From positions 52,400 through 116,399 of the forward strand of contig CAXBCP010000016.1 of NCBI GenBank assembly GCA_963974055.1: a stretch of DNA of 64,000 nucleotides, written 5' to 3'. Each line of letters opens with the position of its first letter. Positions within the stretch are counted from its first letter, which is position 1. Below the pieces are notes generated by a model that was not told the origin of the DNA, did not search any database, and worked only from the letters and a program-made list of their open reading frames with translations. The DNA comes from CAXBCP01 sp963974055. GTDB lineage: Bacteria; Pseudomonadota; Alphaproteobacteria; MPNO01; UBA830. Positions 59,089 to 64,000 of the stretch are shown one piece after another. The position numbers were made by a program, and so were the translations under genes.

Positions 59089-59396
59089 CCGCGCCGACAC
59101 CCGGCAAACAGGCGGAAACGTCATTCTCCTCGGATCTGTTTCGCGCCGCTCGGTATTATTTGCGCGGTCGCCGTGGATGGCTCGTCCTTGGCGGGATAGC
59201 TGTTGCCGCCGGACTTGCTTTCAACTGGGGCTGGCTGGTGACCGCGGGGATCGCCCCGATTCTGATCAGCGTCCTGCCCTGTGTCGCGATGTGCGCAGTT
59301 GGGGTGTGCTGCATGAAAAAAACCGCGGGACAGTCCACCCCGGATCAGGCGATTGACAAAGAACCGTCTAATTTACCATCGGGACAAGACGATTGA
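59085..59396 (+). CDS. Small two-helix membrane protein with cysteines
   Basis: A 103-residue protein with two hydrophobic segments (about residues 31-49 and 52-76). The second carries PCVAMCAVGVCCMKK (Cys at four positions), similar to Cys-bearing helices in metal transport proteins. The tail is polar. It overlaps neighbours at both ends, so it belongs to the copper-type operon. No function is known to me. Confidence 0.8.
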   Translation: MTAPTPGKQAETSFSSDLFRAARYYLRGRRGWLVLGGIAVAAGLAFNWGWLVTAGIAPILISVLPCVAMCAVGVCCMKKTAGQSTPDQAIDKEPSNLPSGQDD

Positions 59397-60106
59397 TGTC
59401 ACCATCCCGATATATGCCGCGCAGACCGCATTTGTTCTTTCCGCTCGCAATATTGCTGATATCCGCGTCCGGCGCCTTCGCCCATCATCCGGGTGCTGAC
59501 CTCGATAAAGTTATGGGGAGCAAGGAGAAATTCTTTCAGTCCATAGACAGAAAATCGCCGGATTTCATCTTGCAAGATACCCGCGGTCAAGTCGTCAAAA
59601 CCAACGATCTTCAGGATAAAATCGTCATCCTGAATTTCATCTACACGAAATGCCCCGACGTCTGCCCGCTCCACGCCGAGTATCTTTCAAAAGTGCAGTC
59701 GATGATCAACCAGACCCCGATGAAGGACATGGTGCGTTTCGTCTCGATTACGACCGACACTGTAAATGACACCGCGGACGTCCTGAAAGCATATGGGGAG
59801 GTTCATGGATCGGACCGGATTAACTGGTCGTATCTGACCTCAACACCCGGCCAGCCGGAGGATACCACCCGCAAGCTGGCCGAGGCTTTTAGGCACAAGT
59901 TCACCAAAACCGGCGACGATTATCAGGTTCACAGCGTGGTCACACATGTCATCGACCGGAACGGCCGCTGGGCTGCGAACTTTCACGGATTACGGTTCAA
60001 TCCTGTAAATCTCGTCCTTTACGTCAACGGTCTGACAAATAACCCGAACGTCTCGCAAAAAGAAAAGCCGCAGGGTCTCTGGGACCGACAGAAGGGATTG
60101 TTTTAA
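59396..60106 (+). CDS. SCO1/SenC family copper chaperone-like protein
   Basis: A 236-residue periplasmic thioredoxin-fold protein (signal peptide ending near residue 29, SGAFAH). The metal-binding motif is Cys86-Cys90 in YTKCPDVCPLH, the classical CxxxC of SCO, and the distal His is in VHSVVTHVIDRNG. It delivers copper to cytochrome oxidase or acts in redox control. ATG 59396 overlaps the upstream stop (TGATG). Its TAA overlaps the ATG of the next gene. Confidence 0.93.
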   Translation: MSPSRYMPRRPHLFFPLAILLISASGAFAHHPGADLDKVMGSKEKFFQSIDRKSPDFILQDTRGQVVKTNDLQDKIVILNFIYTKCPDVCPLHAEYLSKVQSMINQTPMKDMVRFVSITTDTVNDTADVLKAYGEVHGSDRINWSYLTSTPGQPEDTTRKLAEAFRHKFTKTGDDYQVHSVVTHVIDRNGRWAANFHGLRFNPVNLVLYVNGLTNNPNVSQKEKPQGLWDRQKGLF

Positions 60107-60603
60107 TGCTCACGGAATCGACGCTAAAGCCGGAGCGTCGCTCGGCTGACATCGTCTATGCCGGTTGGCTCGTAACCCTGCGACGCTATCTGCTGTTCGT
60201 CGCGGCGGCGAACCTTGTCTGGGAATTCGCCCACATGCCGCTTTACACGATCTGGGAGACCGGCACGCGGCGGGAAATCGTCTTTGCGGCACTACATTGC
60301 ACAGGCGGCGACATACTGATCACGTTGAGTTCCGTCGTGCTATCCCTGTTTCTCGCGGGAAGCCCTGCGTGGCCGTCAGCGCGCTTCCGGCGCGTTATGG
60401 TGATCACCGTCGTATTCGGTGTTTCCTACACGATATTCAGCGAATGGCTCAATATCGAGATCAGGGGCGCCTGGGCATATCGTGATGCAATGCCGGTGAT
60501 CCCGTTGCTCGATGCGGGTCTGAGCCCGGTGCTGCAATGGATTTTGGTGCCGCTTGCCGGTTTCTGGTGGGCGATGCGTCCGGCCAACCTTGGACAACGT
60601 TAA
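60106..60603 (+). CDS. Multi-pass membrane protein of unknown function
   Basis: A 165-residue protein with about four hydrophobic segments, starting YAGWLVTLRRYLLFVAAANLVWEFAHMPLYTIWETG. Histidines and tryptophans are in the first membrane segment, with FSEWLNIEIRGAWAYRDAMPVIPLLDAGLSPV later. It is the last gene of the copper-type plus-strand run and overlaps SCO by one base. I do not recognise a named family. Confidence 0.78.
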   Translation: MLTESTLKPERRSADIVYAGWLVTLRRYLLFVAAANLVWEFAHMPLYTIWETGTRREIVFAALHCTGGDILITLSSVVLSLFLAGSPAWPSARFRRVMVITVVFGVSYTIFSEWLNIEIRGAWAYRDAMPVIPLLDAGLSPVLQWILVPLAGFWWAMRPANLGQR

Positions 60604-60620
60604 GTGTGTCTCCGTCTGAC

Positions 60621-61070
60621 CTAATTCCTAACCGCCGGGCCGGTATGGTCGTTGGTCAGGCAGAGCGAATGATCGCTTAGCACTTCGATTATTCGGCATT
60701 CGGCGATCTTGTCGCCGCGGCACTGCCGAATCATTCTCTCCAACTCGGACTTCATCGCGTTCAAGCTCTTAATACGCCGGTCAACTTCCTGAAGCTGATC
60801 CCGTGCGATCAAGTCAACCGTTTCGCATGACCGTTCGGGGTCATCACTGACGTTGAGAAGCTGGCGGATCGCGACCAGCGAAAAGCCCAACTCCCGGCTA
60901 TGGCGGATAAATGCCAGTCTTTCCACATGGGTGGGATCATAGCGGCGCTGGTTGCCGGAGGTGCGGGATGGTTCCGGCATCAAGCCGATCTGCTCGTAGT
61001 AGCGGATCGTCTGCACCTTGCAGCCGGTTTTTCGTCCCAAATCGCCTATCGTCAGACTGTCGGCCATCAT
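60621..61070 (-). CDS. MerR family metal regulator (CadR/ZntR-like)
   Basis: A 149-residue regulator with HTH (TIGDLGRKTGCKVQTIRYYE, then NQRRYDPTHVERLAFIRHSRELGFSLVAIRQL). The metal site has Cys in DDPERSCETVDL and two in RQCRGDKIAECRII, with seven residues between, followed by a C-terminal Cys/His tail (SLCLTNDHTG). This matches divalent-metal (Cd, Zn, Pb) MerR sensors. It is divergent from the SHOCT-lspA genes across an operator that begins eight bases from its ATG. A second identical-type operator lies at 62006. Confidence 0.9.
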   Translation of the reverse strand: MMADSLTIGDLGRKTGCKVQTIRYYEQIGLMPEPSRTSGNQRRYDPTHVERLAFIRHSRELGFSLVAIRQLLNVSDDPERSCETVDLIARDQLQEVDRRIKSLNAMKSELERMIRQCRGDKIAECRIIEVLSDHSLCLTNDHTGPAVRN

Positions 61071-61077
61071 TTTCCCC

Positions 61078-61108
61078 TTGAACCTATAGTTACTGTAGGT
61101 CGTACCCT
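61078..61108 (+). promoter_or_regulatory. MerR-type promoter with 19-bp spacer, upstream of the SHOCT-lspA genes
   Basis: TTGAAC (61078-61083), a 19-base spacer, TACCCT (61103-61108). The spacer holds CCTATAGT-T-ACTGTAGG, a near-perfect dyad resembling CadR/PbrR operators. It overlaps the ribosome-site region of the divergent regulator, giving possible autoregulation. Confidence 0.8.
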
Positions 61109-61142
61109 TGTCGAATTAAAGGACTTGCCGAGGAGAAATCTC

Positions 61143-61475
61143 ATGACCTCATACATTTCGTTGATTTTAGGTGGTGTGGCGTTGCTCACGACGCCCTCGC
61201 TCGCCTGGGCACAGCAGCAGGCTGACTATCATGGACCTCATATGATGTGGAGCGGTTGGTACATGGGACCCATAATGATGATCGTGTTTCTGGCTATCGC
61301 GGTGATTGTAGTGGTGCTGATCGTGCGATGGCTGAGTGGGTCAAACCCGGGTCATTCGCATTCCCATTCTGCAACACCAGCCAAGGAACCGGTCGATATT
61401 CTGAAAGAACGGTTCGCCCGCGGCGAAATCGACAAAGAAGAATTCGAGGAACGTCGCCGCGTTTTAGAAAATTAG
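61143..61475 (+). CDS. SHOCT-domain small membrane protein
   Basis: A 110-residue protein with a signal-like segment (residues 5-25), one membrane helix (about 42-66) and a C-terminal SHOCT domain (VDILKERFARGEIDKEEFEERRRVL). Between them is a His/Ser-rich stretch (NPGHSHSHSATPAK). AGGAGAAATCTC precedes the ATG. It is the first gene after the MerR-type promoter. SHOCT modules occur beside oligomerising or membrane proteins; the function is unknown. Confidence 0.82.
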   Translation: MTSYISLILGGVALLTTPSLAWAQQQADYHGPHMMWSGWYMGPIMMIVFLAIAVIVVVLIVRWLSGSNPGHSHSHSATPAKEPVDILKERFARGEIDKEEFEERRRVLEN

Positions 61476-61489
61476 CAGCGTCGAATTCG

Positions 61490-61972
61490 ATGATGAATCG
61501 ATGGGCAATAATGCTGACCGCTGCGGTGCTGGTGGGAGACTCCGTCACGAAACTGTTCATGAAGGTCTACCTTATCGACGTCGGGCACAAGGTCCCGGTC
61601 ACGTCGTTTTTCGATTTGACGCTTGGCTATAATCGGGGGATCAGCTTTGGCCTTTTCAGCTCAGAGAGCGACTTTGCGCCATATGTTCTCGCGACCATCG
61701 CACTCTTGGTTGCCTTCGGGCTGACAGTTTGGCTGTGGCGGAATCAGAGCCTGGTTCAAAAATTTGGTCTCTCGGCAACCGTCGGAGGCGCGATCGGCAA
61801 CGCAATCGATCGACTGCAGGACGGAGCGGTTACGGATTTTCTCGATTTTTACGTCGGAGCCTATCATTGGCCTGCATTCAATCTCGCGGATATCGCGATA
61901 GCCTGTGGCGTTGGCGCATTGCTGATTGGATCCTTGTGCGAACGGCCGCGAACTCAAACTTCGAACGGATGA
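61490..61972 (+). CDS. lspA: Signal peptidase II (lipoprotein signal peptidase)
   Basis: A 160-residue inner-membrane aspartyl protease with four membrane segments. It shows LVGDSVTK with Asp near the start, and GYNRGISFGLF (the NxGxxF/A motif). GGAIGNAIDRLQDGAVTDFLDFYVG holds the first catalytic Asp and WPAFNLADIAIACG the second. It removes signal peptides from prolipoproteins. A copy inside metal-resistance islands next to MerR/CadR and cation exporters is known in other proteobacteria; it probably serves island lipoproteins such as the CzcC-type protein at 63402. Confidence 0.93.
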   Translation: MMNRWAIMLTAAVLVGDSVTKLFMKVYLIDVGHKVPVTSFFDLTLGYNRGISFGLFSSESDFAPYVLATIALLVAFGLTVWLWRNQSLVQKFGLSATVGGAIGNAIDRLQDGAVTDFLDFYVGAYHWPAFNLADIAIACGVGALLIGSLCERPRTQTSNG

Positions 61973-62005
61973 CAAGCCATATAAATTAGTCACCACAAAT
62001 TTTTC

Positions 62006-62036
62006 TTGAACCTACAGTGACTATAGGAATTACAAT
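62006..62036 (+). promoter_or_regulatory. Second MerR-type promoter with 19-bp spacer, before the cation-transporter-like gene
   Basis: TTGAAC (62006-62011), a 19-base spacer, TACAAT (62031-62036). The spacer holds CCTACAGT-G-ACTATAGG, nearly the same dyad as at 61084-61100. Both must be read by the regulator at 60621-61070. It ends 38 bases before ATG 62074. Confidence 0.85.
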
Positions 62037-62073
62037 CGACTCCTATCATGAGAAATCAACGATATTTGATCCA

Positions 62074-62712
62074 ATGAGCTTCACCTGCTGCGATAACGAG
62101 CCCAAATTTGACGGTGTTTCCGGCCCCTATAAACGGGCACTTTGGGCTGTAATTGCGATCAACGGCACGATGTTTTTTGTAGAGATGGCGGCCGGTATGC
62201 TTTCCGGTTCTCAGGCGCTACAGGCTGATGCGCTCGATTTTCTCGGCGACACGGTCACTTACGCCATTAGTATGTTTGTTATCGGCATGCCTCTTGTTTG
62301 GCGCACGCGCGCTGCTCTGTTCAAGGGGTTAAGTCTCGGCGCAATCGGGCTCTGGGTATTTGGGTCCACTGTCTATCAGTTTCTGGTTCTTGAAGTACCG
62401 CGGGCGGAGGTTATGGGCGCTATCGGATTTCTCGCGTTGACCGCAAACCTGATCAGTGTCCTGCTCCTTATGAAGTACCGGGACGGCGATGCGAATGTAC
62501 GATCGGTTTGGCTCTGCAGTCGGAATGATGCCATCGGAAACGTTGCTGTCATGATAGCGGCAAGCGGTGTCTGGGCATCGCAAACAGCGTGGCCCGATCT
62601 CATCGTGGCCGGCGTTATGGCTTCTTTATTTCTCTGGTCCGCCACACAGATCGTTCGACAGGCGCTTCAAGAGTTTCACGCCCGGGATACACATTTCATT
62701 GCGATGGATTGA
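62074..62712 (+). CDS. Cation-diffusion-facilitator-like membrane protein
   Basis: A 212-residue inner-membrane protein with six hydrophobic segments, similar to the membrane part of CDF exporters (CzcD). FVEMAAGMLSGSQALQADALDFLGDTVTYAIS carries the ALxAD..D metal-site pattern of CDF helix 2, and SRNDAIGNVAVMIAASGVW the helix-5 pattern (xxxDxxxN). Cys-Cys (SFTCCDNE) stands at the N-terminus. The cytoplasmic C-terminal domain is absent, as in short CDF-like proteins. I chose ATG 62074 because the frame above it lies in the promoter. Confidence 0.88.
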   Translation: MSFTCCDNEPKFDGVSGPYKRALWAVIAINGTMFFVEMAAGMLSGSQALQADALDFLGDTVTYAISMFVIGMPLVWRTRAALFKGLSLGAIGLWVFGSTVYQFLVLEVPRAEVMGAIGFLALTANLISVLLLMKYRDGDANVRSVWLCSRNDAIGNVAVMIAASGVWASQTAWPDLIVAGVMASLFLWSATQIVRQALQEFHARDTHFIAMD

Positions 62713-62833
62713 CGGCAAATGTCTAATGAAACCCCAATTGACTCGCGCTCAGTACAGAAAATAATACGGACATGCAGCGGACGCCGACTGACAGATTATT
62801 GTTTTAACGGATCGTTGACTTTTACATGCTGCT

Positions 62834-63217
62834 ATGTCCACTCTCGCCCGTCCGGCCAATTGCCGAACTCCAGAGGATATTCTTAAAACCGTGCGCCAGT
62901 TCCTAGCCAAACTTATGATCGGGCTTATCGTGCTCACGGGGGTGTTACCCCTTTTGCCTCATAATGATTTTGGCAACGCCGCGCATGCTCACGGGATTGT
63001 CCAGGTTGAAGCGGGCTCGACGGCAACACCGGACAGCAATCCAGTCGATAAAAGCAATCATCCGGCCGTGGATTGCAACACTGTCAGTCATGTCTTCGTC
63101 ACGGCTTTCCTCACCGATGCAGTATCGTCTGACGATGGGAATAATCAATTTCCGGATTATTCTCCGCGCGCCTCATCGCGCAATATTACCCCCACCCCAC
63201 CGCCACCCAACGCCTAA
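62834..63217 (+). CDS. Small exported protein before the efflux genes
   Basis: A 127-residue protein with a hydrophobic segment (residues 24-42, AKLMIGLIVLTGVLPLLP) and a polar mature part with several His (HNDFGNAAHAHG, NHPAVDCNTVSH) and a Pro-rich end (TPTPPPPNA). It resembles small His-bearing proteins found ahead of CzcCBA operons. The start could be a later Met (MIGLIVL). No family name is given. Confidence 0.6.
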   Translation: MSTLARPANCRTPEDILKTVRQFLAKLMIGLIVLTGVLPLLPHNDFGNAAHAHGIVQVEAGSTATPDSNPVDKSNHPAVDCNTVSHVFVTAFLTDAVSSDDGNNQFPDYSPRASSRNITPTPPPPNA

Positions 63218-63401
63218 GCCGAACAAATTCGTTTCGAACCGTAATCGCCTGCGCCGCCAAGTGACGCAGGGCATACGGTCGAACGGACATATCCGTTTGT
63301 CATTGGTCCTATAGAGGCCAGGCCACCTGCCATCGCATTGCGATGGCAACTGAACGGCCCATCCGGAAACTCAGTTAAGCGTATTAGGTGGAATTCAAGA
63401 A

Positions 63402-64000
63402 ATGACTCTTTTCGAGAAGCAATTTGGCGCGTCCCTGTGCCGGTTTTTTCTGACAACAACCCTTGCCGCGGGTGTATTCGCCTGTGCACCGAATGTCGAA
63501 CAGCACCCTAACGAAGGCCGGCCGTCACCCCGGTCGCTGGGTGAATCGATCCCGGCATACGAATCTGCCGAAAAACCAGTCGAAGCGTCTGCGGCACCGG
63601 CCAAGATGGACGACCTCACTGGCGTCGTGACCCTGCGAAACGTGCTGGCACAGGCGTTGCTTAAGAATCCGGATCTCGCGGTGTTCTCCTGGGAGGTACG
63701 GGTGGCGAGCGCCCGCATTCTCCAGGCAGACCTGCCACCCAACCCGGAATTTAATGCCGAAGTTGAAAACTTCGGTGGTTCCAATACCCGTCGGAACTTC
63801 GATGGCGCAGAATCGACATTCGCGCTCAGCCAGATGATCGAGCTTGGTGGAAAACGTGAAAAACGTACCCGGGTTGCAAGGCTCGAAAGAAATCTCGCAG
63901 GGTGGGATTTCGAAGCGAAAAGACTGGACGTGTATGTCGCGACGACAAAAGCTTTCATGTCGACCCTTACTGCCCAGCGACGAAATGATCTGAAAAAAGA
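63402..64000 (+). CDS. CzcC-type outer-membrane efflux protein, TolC family (3' end outside window)
   Basis: The first 199 residues of a lipoprotein-type TolC family protein; the frame stays open to the window end. A signal with lipobox-like VFACAPN (Cys near residue 28) is followed by a Pro/Ser/Ala linker. The OEP domain then begins with VTLRNVLAQALLKNPDLAVFSWEVRVASARILQADLPPNPEFNAEVENFGG, typical of CzcC, and SQMIELGGKREKRTRVARLERN. The rest of a CzcCBA efflux operon is expected beyond the window. ATG 63402 is chosen because earlier starts would precede the signal. Confidence 0.88.
   Translation, partial: MTLFEKQFGASLCRFFLTTTLAAGVFACAPNVEQHPNEGRPSPRSLGESIPAYESAEKPVEASAAPAKMDDLTGVVTLRNVLAQALLKNPDLAVFSWEVRVASARILQADLPPNPEFNAEVENFGGSNTRRNFDGAESTFALSQMIELGGKREKRTRVARLERNLAGWDFEAKRLDVYVATTKAFMSTLTAQRRNDLKK

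Overview
The window is 64 kb of GC-rich DNA whose protein families point to an alphaproteobacterium, most likely a Rhodospirillales-type or marine relative. The evidence is a RpoE-ChrR sigma/anti-sigma pair, two tandem ExbD genes in an iron locus, IS6-type relics and alphaproteobacterial mer genes. This placement is inference from gene content only. No rRNA, tRNA or CRISPR array was seen.

Layout. 1-3.5 kb holds the end of an oligopeptide-type ABC importer (permease fragment, fused double ATPase) and an amidohydrolase. 3.5-15.3 kb is a complete TonB-dependent iron/siderophore uptake locus. On the minus strand lie receptor, binding protein, permease, ATPase, DUF2218 protein, TonB and a siderophore-interacting flavin reductase. 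Divergent from them lie an AraC regulator, a small secreted protein, ExbB, ExbD and ExbD. Four Fur-like boxes lie at its promoters. 15.4-25.1 kb is mixed chromosome: VOC protein, WYL regulator, PAS histidine kinase with single-domain response regulator, and a MarR regulator with a perfect 13-bp dyad operator facing a glyoxalase I / hydrolase pair. 23.5-31 kb is a probable RpoE-ChrR photo-oxidative stress regulon: sigma factor, ChrR, FAD amine-oxidase-like enzyme, DUF1365 protein, cyclopropane-synthase-like methyltransferase, DUF6134 protein, short-chain dehydrogenase and YaaA. Four TGATCC-N17/18 promoter-like sites stand before its transcription units. 31-42.5 kb has an IS6 relic, an orphan TPR-secretin lipoprotein, a flavoprotein monooxygenase, a 1396-residue secreted repeat protein, and an overlapping pair of NtrC-type response regulator and hybrid histidine kinase.

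42.6-64 kb reads as a multi-metal resistance island. Its left edge is marked by decayed IS6 transposases and repeats around a DUF5681 gene, a truncated XRE regulator and an unknown gene. It then carries a mercury operon (MerR divergent from MerT-P-small MerF-like-MerF-A). Next is a second MerR-led operon that reads MerR, HMA protein, outer-membrane protein, NHL propeller protein, methyltransferase. A CsoR/RcnR-controlled divergent unit follows (His-tailed MFS exporter against a His-rich peptide, HupE-like protein and transmembrane anchor protein). After that come a copper-type run (multicopper oxidase, DUF411, cytochrome c, Met-rich membrane peptide, SCO), a MerR-controlled unit with SHOCT protein, LspA and a cation-transporter-like protein, and finally the start of a CzcC-type outer-membrane efflux protein cut by the window end.

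Four MerR-type promoters with 19-bp spacers are visible in the island, plus a decayed copy of one. The most unusual items are the MerR-HMA-OMP-NHL-methyltransferase operon, the CsoR-HupE-anchor unit, the TGATCC-linked oxidative-stress cluster, the giant repeat protein and the 10-bp phased repeats near 21 kb.
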